Shown here: one piece after another, positions 7,725 through 17,332 of the stretch
Layout of the letters: the number at the start of each line of letters is the position of its first letter
Position numbering within the stretch: position 1 is the stretch's first letter
Assembly: GCA_001899205.1 (NCBI GenBank)
Contig: MKVL01000025.1
Coordinates: forward strand, 248,001-312,000
DNA length: 64,000 nucleotides
Reading direction: 5' to 3'
Origin: Mesorhizobium sp. 65-26
GTDB taxonomy: Bacteria > Pseudomonadota > Alphaproteobacteria > Rhizobiales > Rhizobiaceae
Program-made: the position numbers and the translations under genes
Notes under the pieces: model-generated
The model's database searches: none
What the model was told of the DNA's origin: nothing
The model's input: only the letters and a program-made list of their open reading frames with translations

Positions 7725-8777
7725 ATGACCGTATCGCCCTTCGATCATCCGCTGCTTTCCGGTCTCGTCGGCGACGAGGAGGCGGCGAGGCTTTTCTCGT
7801 TGCAGGCGGACATCGAGGCCATGCTGCGCTTCGAGCGGGCGTTGGCCGAGGCAGAGGCCGAATGCGGCGTGATCGCGCAGGATTCCGGCCTTGCGATCGT
7901 TGCGGCGCTCGGCTCGTTCGAGCCGGATACGGCCATGCTGCGGGCTGGTGTCGCCAGGGACGGCGTCGTGGTGCCGGAACTGGTGCGCCAGATCAGGGCG
8001 ACCGTGGGAACGCGCCATGGCGAATTCGTTCATTTCGGCGCGACCAGTCAGGATGTCGTCGATACCTCGCTGGTGCTGCGCCTGCGGCAGGCCGTCGATC
8101 ATCTCGGTCTTCTGCTCGATGAGAATGTCGTGCGGTTGACGCGCCTCGAGCAGGCGTTCGGGCATCGGGCATTAATGGCGATGACGCGCATGCAGCCGGC
8201 GATCGAGGTTACCGTGGCGGATCGGATCGCCGCCTGGCGGCTGCCGCTGGAGCGGCACAGGCTGCGCCTCGGGGAATTCTCTGGTCGGCTTCTGGTGGTG
8301 CAGTTCGGCGGGGCCGCCGGCACGCTTGAGAAGCTCGGCGGGAAAGCCGGGACCGTTCGCGCCGCGCTCGCCGCGAGGCTCGGCCTTGGCGATGCGCCGC
8401 AATGGCACAGCCAGCGCGACGCGCTGGCTGAGTTTGCCGGCTGGCTTTCGCTGGTCACTGGCAGCCTCGGCAAGTTCGGCCAGGATGTGGCGCTGATGGC
8501 GCAGGCCGGCACGGACATCCTGATGTCCGGCGGTGGTGGCTCGTCCGCCATGCCGCACAAGCAGAACCCGGTGAAGGCGGAGACGCTGGTGGCGCTCGCA
8601 CGCTTCAATGCGGTCCAGCTCTCCGGCATGCATCAGGCGCTGGTGCACGAACAGGAACGTTCGGGCGCCGCCTGGATGCTGGAATGGCTGGTCCTGCCGC
8701 AGATGGTTGTGGCAACGGCCGCGGCGCTCAGGATCGCGGCCGAACTTGCGGCCCAGGTCGAAGGTCTCGGGCGCTGA
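7725..8777 (+). CDS. pcaB: 3-carboxy-cis,cis-muconate cycloisomerase
   Basis: Member of the fumarase/aspartase superfamily, 350 residues, which cyclises 3-carboxymuconate to gamma-carboxymuconolactone, the step between PcaHG and PcaC. The superfamily signature GGGGSSAMPHKQNPVKAE lies at about residues 269-286, and the conserved FGATSQDVVDT at 104-114. The length is that of the short rhizobial form, about 100 residues less than the pseudomonad enzyme. Last gene of the standard pcaDCHGB order; pobA follows after 54 bases on the same strand. Confidence 0.95.
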   Translation: MTVSPFDHPLLSGLVGDEEAARLFSLQADIEAMLRFERALAEAEAECGVIAQDSGLAIVAALGSFEPDTAMLRAGVARDGVVVPELVRQIRATVGTRHGEFVHFGATSQDVVDTSLVLRLRQAVDHLGLLLDENVVRLTRLEQAFGHRALMAMTRMQPAIEVTVADRIAAWRLPLERHRLRLGEFSGRLLVVQFGGAAGTLEKLGGKAGTVRAALAARLGLGDAPQWHSQRDALAEFAGWLSLVTGSLGKFGQDVALMAQAGTDILMSGGGGSSAMPHKQNPVKAETLVALARFNAVQLSGMHQALVHEQERSGAAWMLEWLVLPQMVVATAAALRIAAELAAQVEGLGR

Positions 8778-8804
8778 CGCGTGTCGCCTGCGTGGCGGTT
8801 TTGA

Positions 8805-10004
<1,200 letters not shown>

Positions 10005-10035
10005 GGCGGGTCATTGAGACCTTGGGCAGCTCGCG

Positions 10036-10896
10036 CTAGCCCTTGATCGCAGAGCCGACGATCGAGTCTACGAAGAAACGCTGCAGGAAAACGAACAGCA
10101 CCAGCGGCGGCAGCACCGCCAGCGTCGCGCCGGCCATCACCAGCCCGGTGTTGACCGCGCCCCTGTTGTAGCTGAGCAGGCGGCTGAGGCTGATGACGAT
10201 CGGATAGCTGTCGGCATTTCCCTGCAGCACCGTCAGCGGCCACAGATAGCTGTTCCAGTGATAGACAAAGGCAAACAGCGCCAGCGCCGCGATCGCCGGT
10301 GCGACGCTCGGCGCCACGATCTTGAACAGGATCAGCAGCTCTGACGCGCCATCCATGCGCGCAGCATCGATCAGGTCGTCCGGCACTCCGGCGATGAACT
10401 GGCGCATCAGGAAGATGCCGAAGGCGTTGGCGAGGTTGGGCACGATGATGCCGGCGAGGCTGGCGGTAAGGCCTATCGAGCCGACCATGCGATAGAGCGG
10501 GATGAGCGTCACGATCGGCGGCAGGAACATGGTGGCGATCAGCACCGAGAACAGCAGTGAGCGACCGGCGAAATGGTATTTGGCGAAGGCGTAGCCGGCC
10601 ATCAGGCTGGTCACCAATATGCCGGCCGTGGTGATCGACGCGATCACCAGCGAGTTCCACATCGAGCGGCCGACATTGATGACGCCCGAGACCTTCTCGT
10701 ACGCCTCGAACGTCGGCGTGCGCGGAATCCATACGGGCGGCACCTGCATGCTCTCGGCCGGTGTCTTCAGGCTGGACAGCACCATCCAGGCGAGAGGGAA
10801 GGCCGAGGCCACCGCAACCAGCAGCATCAATGTGGCGAGCAGCGCCTTGCGGCCGGAAGGGCGTTTGCGCGACAGCGAGCGGGTTGCGCTGCTCAT
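10036..10896 (-). CDS. Sugar ABC transporter permease (MalG/UgpE type)
   Basis: Inner-membrane permease, 286 residues, with six predicted segments. The permease EAA loop reads DLIDAARMDGASELLILFKIVAPSVAP, where the DAARxDGA core contacts the ATPase. The start MSSATRSLSRKRPSG overlaps the previous gene's stop (ATGA). It is the last of three genes of a leftward operon (binding protein, MalF type, MalG type). No ATPase follows: pobA ends 31 bases away on the other strand. The pair presumably borrows an ATPase encoded elsewhere. Confidence 0.93.
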   Translation of the reverse strand: MSSATRSLSRKRPSGRKALLATLMLLVAVASAFPLAWMVLSSLKTPAESMQVPPVWIPRTPTFEAYEKVSGVINVGRSMWNSLVIASITTAGILVTSLMAGYAFAKYHFAGRSLLFSVLIATMFLPPIVTLIPLYRMVGSIGLTASLAGIIVPNLANAFGIFLMRQFIAGVPDDLIDAARMDGASELLILFKIVAPSVAPAIAALALFAFVYHWNSYLWPLTVLQGNADSYPIVISLSRLLSYNRGAVNTGLVMAGATLAVLPPLVLFVFLQRFFVDSIVGSAIKG

Positions 10897-11783
10897 TCGC
10901 TGTCCTTCCGGTTGACGAAGGCGAACAGCGCGCAAACGACGACGATCAGAGACAGCATCAGCATCACCGCCATGGCCGAGCCGAGGCCGCCTTGCGCTCG
11001 TTCGATGCCGACACGGCGGATGTGGTAGGTCAGCACGTTGGTAGAGCCCACCGGGCCGCCCTGGGTGATGAGGGCGACCGGCTCGAACACCTGCACGGCG
11101 TTGATGATGGCGATGACGGCGCTGAACAGCAGCGTGCGCCGCATGAGCGGCAGGGTGATGTAGCGGAACTGCTCGCGGCGGTTGGCGCCATCCAGTGTCG
11201 CGGCCTCATAGAGGCTGCCCGGGATCTGCGTCAGCCCGGCGATCGCCAGCACGGTGAAGTAGCCCACCTGCTGCCAGACATTCAGGAAGACGATCGAGAC
11301 GAGCGCCGAGCGGGGTGACGACAACCAGGGTTGCGGGCCGATGCCGATCAGTCCCAGCATCTGGTTGAGCGGGCCTTCGCTTGGCGAGTAGAGTTTCGAC
11401 CACACCAGCGCCACCGCAATCATCGGCACCATGTAGGTCGAGAACAGCACCGTTCGCAGCGCCGTGCCGCCGGCGACGTCGCGCTGGTACACCATCAGCC
11501 CGAAGGCGATCGACAGCGGCAGGATGAGGATGACCGACAGGCCGGTGTAGATCGCGGTGTTGAGAAGCGCCGCCTTGAAATCGCGGCCGATGGAAGTCGG
11601 CCCGAAGATCTCGCGGAAATTGCCGAGGCCGACGAAGCTCGCCTCCGAGAAGGGCGTCTGCGTCGACCAGTCCTGGAAGGACAGCCATATGGTCAGCAGC
11701 ATCGGCAGCAGGACGAAAATGCCGATCAATGTCACGGCGGGCGCCAGCATGATGCCCGCCGATGTCTGAAAGGCCTTCGTCAT
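10893..11783 (-). CDS. Sugar ABC transporter permease (MalF/UgpA type)
   Basis: Permease of 296 residues with an uncleaved hydrophobic start (TSAGIMLAPAVTLIGIFVLLPMLL), which is typical of MalF/UgpA proteins. The EAA loop is GSLYEAATLDGANRREQFRYITLPLM. About 110 bases separate its start from the binding-protein gene; nothing notable is seen there. It pairs with the MalG-type protein encoded immediately after it. Confidence 0.93.
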   Translation of the reverse strand: MTKAFQTSAGIMLAPAVTLIGIFVLLPMLLTIWLSFQDWSTQTPFSEASFVGLGNFREIFGPTSIGRDFKAALLNTAIYTGLSVILILPLSIAFGLMVYQRDVAGGTALRTVLFSTYMVPMIAVALVWSKLYSPSEGPLNQMLGLIGIGPQPWLSSPRSALVSIVFLNVWQQVGYFTVLAIAGLTQIPGSLYEAATLDGANRREQFRYITLPLMRRTLLFSAVIAIINAVQVFEPVALITQGGPVGSTNVLTYHIRRVGIERAQGGLGSAMAVMLMLSLIVVVCALFAFVNRKDSE

Positions 11784-11892
11784 TCATCGTTTCCAATGAG
11801 CGCTGGGCGCAATCGCCCGGCGTCGCGCGAATGCGGCTGATCGAACAGCGGGACGCGAAATCTCCTTTGAACGCGTCCCACGCGATCCCACG

Positions 11893-13185
11893 TCACTTGG
11901 CGGCGCGTTCCAGGATCGAGGCGGCGTCGGTCTGCGCGTTCGTCTGCGCATCCTTGGCCGAGACCTGGCCGTACTGCAACGCCTCGAGCGTCTGCTGCAG
12001 GGATTCGCTGAACTCCTGGCCGCCGCGCACGACCGGGAAGGGGCGGGCATCGGCGAGCACGCTCACGTAGCCGGACAGGAACGCCGAACCGAGCTTGTCC
12101 TTGTGCGCCTCGATGTCGGAGGTGCGCGAGGGCAATATGCCCATCGACATCAATATGTCGGACATGGCCGAGGCGCCGTTCTTGCCGGATTTCGGGCTGT
12201 TCAGCCAGGCGAGGAAATCCCAGGCCGCCTTCTGGTCGGCTTCGCTTGCCTTGGCGTTGACCACGGTCATCCAGGAGTATGAGATCGAATGCGGCTTGTC
12301 GCCGCTCGGCCCCACCGGGATCGGCGCGGTGGCGATGTTGGAAAACTTGTCGCCCATGCCGGTCTTGAGCGCGCTTTCCCACCAGTTGGCCATGATGATC
12401 ATCCCGGTCTTGCCGGAGACGAAATTGTCGAGAAAAGGCCCGGTCGTGTTGGCATCGGCCGTCGCCATCGACGGATCGCTGGCACCCGACTTGATCAGGT
12501 CCTCATAGAGCTGGAACGTCTGCCCGGCCTGCGCGCTGTCGAGCGCGGGCTTGCCGTCCTTGACCAGCTCCCCGCCGTTGGAGACGAGCAGCGAGGCAAA
12601 GGGGTGCACCACGCCGGCGGCCCAGGAATTGATCATGCCGAAGCCCTGCTGGCCGGCGGCCTTGTCGGTCAGCTTCCTGGCGGCGTCCTTCAGTTCGTCC
12701 CACGTCTTCGGCGGCGCGGCGATGCCGGCCTTTTCGAACAGCGCCTTGTTGTAGTTGAGCGCGTAGACGTCGATCTCGTTGGGGATGCCGTAGAGCTTGC
12801 CCTCGACGGAAGCGGCGCTGACCACGCCCGCCGGCCATGCGCCCTTAACCTCGCCGGCCACCGCTTCTGGCGCCGGGGCCACGAGCTTGTCGTGCGCCAG
12901 TTCGGGCAGCCACAGATCGTATATGCCGCCGATCGTCGGGCCGTCCGCGCCGCCACCCTGCGAGCGGAGCGTCGTCAGCAGATCGCCGAACGGAACGGCC
13001 CGCACGGTGACGCTGACGTCGGGATTGGTCTTGGCGTAGTCCTTGGCGGCCGCCTCGAGCAGGGCGACCGTCTCGGGCGACCAATGCGTCAGGTAGGAAA
13101 TCTTGACCGATTGCGCCCAGCCGGTGGCCGGCAGCATGGCGAGGCCCGCGGCCAGGGCAAGTTTCGAAGTCCAGGCAACAGACAT
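11893..13185 (-). CDS. Sugar ABC transporter substrate-binding protein (family 1)
   Basis: Secreted binding protein of 430 residues. A Sec-type signal (MSVAWTSKLALAAGLAML, cleavage after GWAQ) precedes VKISYLTHWSPETVALLE, the first strand of MalE-like proteins. A clean ribosome binding site (GGGAGGAA) stands ahead of the ATG. First gene of the leftward three-gene operon and divergent to a second binding-protein gene, with a 314-base control region between them. The substrate is not evident; the neighbourhood suggests a carbohydrate or amino sugar. Confidence 0.93.
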   Translation of the reverse strand: MSVAWTSKLALAAGLAMLPATGWAQSVKISYLTHWSPETVALLEAAAKDYAKTNPDVSVTVRAVPFGDLLTTLRSQGGGADGPTIGGIYDLWLPELAHDKLVAPAPEAVAGEVKGAWPAGVVSAASVEGKLYGIPNEIDVYALNYNKALFEKAGIAAPPKTWDELKDAARKLTDKAAGQQGFGMINSWAAGVVHPFASLLVSNGGELVKDGKPALDSAQAGQTFQLYEDLIKSGASDPSMATADANTTGPFLDNFVSGKTGMIIMANWWESALKTGMGDKFSNIATAPIPVGPSGDKPHSISYSWMTVVNAKASEADQKAAWDFLAWLNSPKSGKNGASAMSDILMSMGILPSRTSDIEAHKDKLGSAFLSGYVSVLADARPFPVVRGGQEFSESLQQTLEALQYGQVSAKDAQTNAQTDAASILERAAK

Positions 13186-13499
13186 CCAGTTCCTCCCGAT
13201 GGGTTGTTGGCCATGATGACGTTATGACAACATGAAGCGACGGCGCAAGAGGCTTTCCCGGAAATCATATGACGACAACGATATCGGTTTCCCGGAAAGG
13301 TGCGAATAATGAAACAATAACAGCTATATAGGAAGAATCCTTACAAATCCCGTTACCGAAACGGCTGGCTCGGTCGCGGGTTTGGCTCTTGCGGATGACG
13401 CTATGTCGTTATAATGACTTAAGGTGAGGGAAAAGAGGTTTTCGTGGCAACCGAAACGCCGCGGCACGCCAAACACCGGAAAACAATGGGAGACTGGCA
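13186..13499. promoter_or_regulatory. Divergent control region between two sugar ABC operons
   Basis: No gene fits here, and the DNA is clearly richer in A and T than its surroundings. It contains two copies of TTTCCCGGAAA (13254-13264 and 13288-13298), a dyad CCGTT-N5-AACGG (13350-13364), a dyad GTCGTTATAATGAC (13405-13418) and related TATGAC(R)ACAAC motifs at about 13223 and 13268. These are candidate operators for the GntR-family proteins encoded at 18201 and 20528 or for an unlinked regulator. Confidence 0.6.
13254..13298. promoter_or_regulatory. Pair of identical palindromes, candidate operators
   Basis: The perfect dyad TTTCC-C-GGAAA occurs at 13254-13264 and again at 13288-13298. The centres are 34 bases apart, close to three helical turns, which suits two dimers bound on one face of the DNA. 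The pair lies about 70-115 bases upstream of the leftward binding-protein gene. Confidence 0.5.
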
Positions 13500-14771
13500 A
13501 TGAGCATGCTTTCAATTCATCGACGCGCGGCCCTTGGCCTGCTTGGCGGTCTCGCGGCCGCCTTTGCCGGCGCCTTGACCGTGCTCCCGGCCCGGGCCGA
13601 CAGCACCGTAACCCTGTGGAGCTGGCGCACCGAGGACGAGGCCGCGATGCGCCGCATCTTCGACGCCTTCGAGGCGAAGAACCCGGGCGTCAAGGTCAAC
13701 ATCCAGTTCACGCCCGATGCCGACTATCAGAACAGGTTGAGCACCGCGCTGCGCGGCGGCCGGGGTCCCGACATCGCCCAGCTCAAGGCCTATGGCGAGC
13801 TTCAGCCCTTTGTTGAGGCGGGCTACCTCGAAGCGCTCGACGACAGCGTTCCCGAGCTCAAGCATATGCCGGACGCTGCGCTTGGCGGCGCTCGCGGCCG
13901 CGCCGACGGCAAGGTCTACGGCGTGCCCTATTCCGTGCCGATGATGGGCGTGTTCTACAACAAGGATATCTTCAAGGCACAGGGCATCGAAATCCCCAAG
14001 ACCTACAAGGATTTCGTCGCCGCGTGCGAGAAGCTTAAGGCGGCTGGCATCACGCCGATCGCCAATGGTGGCGCCAACGGTTCAGCCTGGGAGCTCGAGA
14101 TCGGTGTCGGCGTCATCGGGCCGACGCTGTATGGGTCTGGCTTCTACGATGAGATGATGAGCGGCAAGGCGACCTTCGAGGATCCGCGCTATGTCGCGGC
14201 GCTGAAGCGCTTCGCCGAGCTGAAGCCCTACTATTCCGACGGTTTCGCCGGCATCGACTACACCACGGCCACGCAGCAGTTCATCAGTGGCAAGGCGGCG
14301 ATGTTCCTTGGCGGTTCTTTCGAGAACGGCAGCTTCAAGTCGCAGAACCCGAAGCTCAGCTTCTCGATCTTCCCGTTCCCGGCCGACGATGCGGGCGCCA
14401 AGCTCTACACCTCGGCCTTCTCGGATGGGTCCTACGGGCTGGTTTCGGAAAGCACCAACAAGGAGGCTGCCACCAAGGTGCTGAACTTCATGGCCTCGGC
14501 TGAATTCGCGCAAGCCTTTGCCGACGAGCTCGGTTGGCCGCCGGCCCGCACCGACGTGACGGTGAAGGATCCGGTCCTGGCCCAGATGATGGAGATGTCG
14601 AAGAACTCCACGCCCTATCTCACGCTGGTCGGTTTCCGCTGGCAGTCGCCGACGGCATCTTCCGTCCTGCAGTCCGAGATCATCGACATGGTCGAGGGCA
14701 AGATCGCGCCGGAGAAGCTGGCGGCCGACATGCAGGCGGCCGTCGCCACCTGGTTCCAGCCGAAGCAATAG
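13500..14771 (+). CDS. Sugar ABC transporter substrate-binding protein (family 1)
   Basis: Binding protein of 423 residues with an arginine-containing signal peptide (HRRAALGLLGGLAAAFAGALT, cleavage after ARA). The mature part starts DSTVTLWSWRTEDEAAMRRIF, typical of MalE-like family 1 proteins, and ends in a C-terminal helix bundle. The ribosome binding site GGGAG is eight bases before the ATG; a second in-frame ATG two codons on is possible. First gene of a rightward run of seven tightly spaced genes that leads into a deacetylase, kinase, regulator and isomerase. Confidence 0.94.
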   Translation: MSMLSIHRRAALGLLGGLAAAFAGALTVLPARADSTVTLWSWRTEDEAAMRRIFDAFEAKNPGVKVNIQFTPDADYQNRLSTALRGGRGPDIAQLKAYGELQPFVEAGYLEALDDSVPELKHMPDAALGGARGRADGKVYGVPYSVPMMGVFYNKDIFKAQGIEIPKTYKDFVAACEKLKAAGITPIANGGANGSAWELEIGVGVIGPTLYGSGFYDEMMSGKATFEDPRYVAALKRFAELKPYYSDGFAGIDYTTATQQFISGKAAMFLGGSFENGSFKSQNPKLSFSIFPFPADDAGAKLYTSAFSDGSYGLVSESTNKEAATKVLNFMASAEFAQAFADELGWPPARTDVTVKDPVLAQMMEMSKNSTPYLTLVGFRWQSPTASSVLQSEIIDMVEGKIAPEKLAADMQAAVATWFQPKQ

Positions 14772-14826
14772 GATCGAGGGCCGGCCGCGGGCGCGTCCGG
14801 TCCTTCGCCCTCCGCAGAGCCAGCGT

Positions 14827-15759
14827 ATGAGCAACCCCAGCCGCAAGAGCAGCCTCAGGCGCACGCAGCAGCGCATGGCGGTGCTTTTCATCCTGCCGGC
14901 GCTGGCTGTTTACGCGCTGTTCGTCCTCTATCCCCTGGCCATGTCACTATGGGGCAGCTTCTTTGTCTGGAAGGGGCTGCGCATGCTGGAGTTCGCTGGC
15001 CTGTCCAACTTCGCCCGGCTGTTCGTCTTTCCCAGCAACGCCCGGCTCTACGGCGCGCTCTGGCACAACGTCGCCTGGTTCTTCGGCATCATGCTTTTCC
15101 AGAACGGCATCGGCCTGCTCTTTGCGTGGCTGCTGTTCCTGCGCAATCGCGGCGCCGCCTTCTTCCAGTCGGTGTTCTTCTTCCCGGCCGTGCTCAGCCC
15201 GGTCATCGTCGGTGCGCTGTGGCGCCTGCTGCTGGCACCCGGCGGCATCGTCGAGTGGATGCTCAACGGGCTCGGCCTGCACCAGGGCAGCCTGACCGTG
15301 CTCGGAAACAGCCAGACGGCGCTTGTCATGCTGATCGCCGTCGACGCCTGGAACTGGATGGGCCTGCCGGTCCTGATCTACACGGCCGGCCTGCGGCAGA
15401 TATCCGGCCAGATCTTCGAGGCCGCGAGGCTCGACGGCGCCGGCAACGCGCGCATGCTGTTCTCCATCGCGCTGCCGCTCCTGATGCCGGCCGTCGGCAC
15501 GCTGACGACTCTGTCCTTCATCAACACCTTCAACCAGTTCGACATCGTCTATGTCATGCAGGGCGTGCAGGGGAATCCGAGCTATGCCACGGACACGCTG
15601 GTAACCTATTTCTACAGGCTGGCCTTCGGCGCGGAAGGCGCCGTCGGCATCACCGACATCGGGCTGGCGCTGGCGCTAGGCACGCTGCTTTTCCTGATCC
15701 TCAGCATCGGCACGCTGCTGATGCTGCGCTTCTTCGATCGCCGCACGGTGCAGCTATGA
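14827..15759 (+). CDS. Sugar ABC transporter permease (MalF/UgpA type)
   Basis: Permease of 310 residues, beginning with a basic cytoplasmic head (SNPSRKSSLRRTQQRM) and a first segment VLFILPALAVYALFVLYPLA. The EAA loop is GQIFEAARLDGAGNARMLFSIALPLL. It follows the binding-protein gene after 55 bases and overlaps the next permease gene in an ATGA junction. Predicted to form the transmembrane channel with the MalG-type partner. Confidence 0.94.
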   Translation: MSNPSRKSSLRRTQQRMAVLFILPALAVYALFVLYPLAMSLWGSFFVWKGLRMLEFAGLSNFARLFVFPSNARLYGALWHNVAWFFGIMLFQNGIGLLFAWLLFLRNRGAAFFQSVFFFPAVLSPVIVGALWRLLLAPGGIVEWMLNGLGLHQGSLTVLGNSQTALVMLIAVDAWNWMGLPVLIYTAGLRQISGQIFEAARLDGAGNARMLFSIALPLLMPAVGTLTTLSFINTFNQFDIVYVMQGVQGNPSYATDTLVTYFYRLAFGAEGAVGITDIGLALALGTLLFLILSIGTLLMLRFFDRRTVQL

Positions 15760-16595
15760 GCGCGCCGGCGATCTCGATGCGGCTCGCGCGGCTGCCGGGC
15801 TGGACCGTCCTGCTGGCCTGGACGGCGGCGGTGCTGCTGCCGCTCTACATCCTGGTCGTCTCCTGCTTCAAGACGACCGCCGAGATCTACGACAACAGGC
15901 TCGGCCTGCCGGCGAGCTGGGCCTTCGACAATTTCGTCCGCGCCTGGACCCGCGCCGATCTCGGCCACAACTTCATCAACAGCCTGATCGTGACCGGCGG
16001 CGCCGTCATCCTCACCATCCTCGTCTCGGCCATGGCGGCCTATCCGCTCAGCCGCTACAGGCTGGGCTGGAACGCCATTATGCTGGGGTTGTTCCTGTCC
16101 GGCATCATGCTGCCGATCAGGCTCGCCTCGGTCGAACTGTTCACGCTGATGCGCAATCTCGGTCTGCTCGATTCGCTGACCGGGCTGATCCTCGTCTATT
16201 CGGCGATCCGCATTCCCTTCGCGGTCTTCATCTTCGCCAATTTCATGCGCGTTCTGCCGTCCGAACTCGACGAGGCGGCGCGCATCGACGGCGCCGGCGA
16301 AGTGCGCATCCTTTTTCAGATCATCCTGCCGATGGTGAAGCCAGCGGTCTCCATCGTCGCCATCTTCACCGCGATCGCCGTGTGGAACGATTTCTTCTTC
16401 CCGCTGATCTTCATCTTCGACGACCGCTACAAGACCGTGCCGCTGGCGATCAGCGTGTTCGTCGGTCAGTTCCGCACCGATTGGGGGCTCGTCTTCGCCT
16501 CGCTGGCGATCTCCATGGCGCCCATCCTGATCATGTATTGTCTGCTGGCGCGCCAGATTCGCGAGGGCGTCGGCGCCGGGGGAGGCATGAAATGA
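15756..16595 (+). CDS. Sugar ABC transporter permease (MalG/UgpE type)
   Basis: Permease of 279 residues; EAA loop SELDEAARIDGAGEVRILFQIILPMV near the middle. The start (MSAPAISMRLARL) overlaps the previous stop, and its own stop overlaps the start of the deacetylase gene (ATGA). No ATP-binding gene is present between here and 20724, so this system also lacks a dedicated ATPase. Confidence 0.94.
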   Translation: MSAPAISMRLARLPGWTVLLAWTAAVLLPLYILVVSCFKTTAEIYDNRLGLPASWAFDNFVRAWTRADLGHNFINSLIVTGGAVILTILVSAMAAYPLSRYRLGWNAIMLGLFLSGIMLPIRLASVELFTLMRNLGLLDSLTGLILVYSAIRIPFAVFIFANFMRVLPSELDEAARIDGAGEVRILFQIILPMVKPAVSIVAIFTAIAVWNDFFFPLIFIFDDRYKTVPLAISVFVGQFRTDWGLVFASLAISMAPILIMYCLLARQIREGVGAGGGMK

Positions 16596-17332
16596 TCGAG
16601 GACAAGGTCTACGCCGCGCGCTCGATCCTTGTCGTCGGGGCGCATGCCTTCGACGCCGAGGTGATCGCCGGGCCGCTGGCGGCCGTGGCGGCGGCGCGTG
16701 GCGCCGCGGTCACCTTCCTGCATCTCAGCATGGGCGAGCAGGGCCACCCCTGCCTTATCCCGGAGCACTATTGCGCGCAGAAGGAGGAGGAGGCGGGTAG
16801 GGCCGCCGCCCGCCTCGGCATCGCCTCGCGCAACCTTGGCCTGCGCGATGCCTTCCTGCCTGCCGACGACGAGACGGCGCTCAAGCTGTGCGATGTCATC
16901 CGCGAGCTCAGGCCGGAGGTCGTCATAACCCACTGGCATGGCAGCTGGCACAAGGACCACCGCGCCGCCGCGCATCTCACCCAGACCGGCATCTTCTTCT
17001 CAGCCCTGCCGACGCTGAAGCGCGGCCATGCCGCCCACACGCCGCAGCTCCTGCTGTTCGGCGAGAACTGGGAGGATGACGAGGGTTTCAAGCCGGAGCA
17101 TCTCGTCGACGTCAGCGACGGCTTCGGCGCCTGGGCCGAGGCGGTGCGCGAGTACGAGCTGGCCCGTGGCCTGTCGAGCTTCCCGTATGTCGACTATTAC
17201 AGCGCGCTCTACCGGCTGCGCGGCTGCCTGCGCGGCACGCAATATGCCCAGGCCTTCGCCGCCGCGTCGCATTCCTGGAATGCCGGCAGCGGGCTGTTCG
17301 CTCCGCCGGTCAGGCAGGGACTCGGCCGATGA
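16592..17332 (+). CDS. PIG-L/LmbE-family deacetylase-like protein with altered active site
   Basis: Protein of 246 residues with the LmbE-like fold. These zinc enzymes remove acetyl groups from GlcNAc-type sugars. The usual first motif AHPDDE reads AHAFDAE here (His18 and Asp21 retained, the general-base Asp replaced by Phe20); the second motif HKDH at 120-123 keeps the zinc histidine. So metal binding looks possible while ordinary catalysis is in doubt. It is translationally coupled to both the permease and the ROK kinase genes, which points to a role in processing the imported, probably amino-sugar, substrate. Confidence 0.85.
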   Translation: MIEDKVYAARSILVVGAHAFDAEVIAGPLAAVAAARGAAVTFLHLSMGEQGHPCLIPEHYCAQKEEEAGRAAARLGIASRNLGLRDAFLPADDETALKLCDVIRELRPEVVITHWHGSWHKDHRAAAHLTQTGIFFSALPTLKRGHAAHTPQLLLFGENWEDDEGFKPEHLVDVSDGFGAWAEAVREYELARGLSSFPYVDYYSALYRLRGCLRGTQYAQAFAAASHSWNAGSGLFAPPVRQGLGR

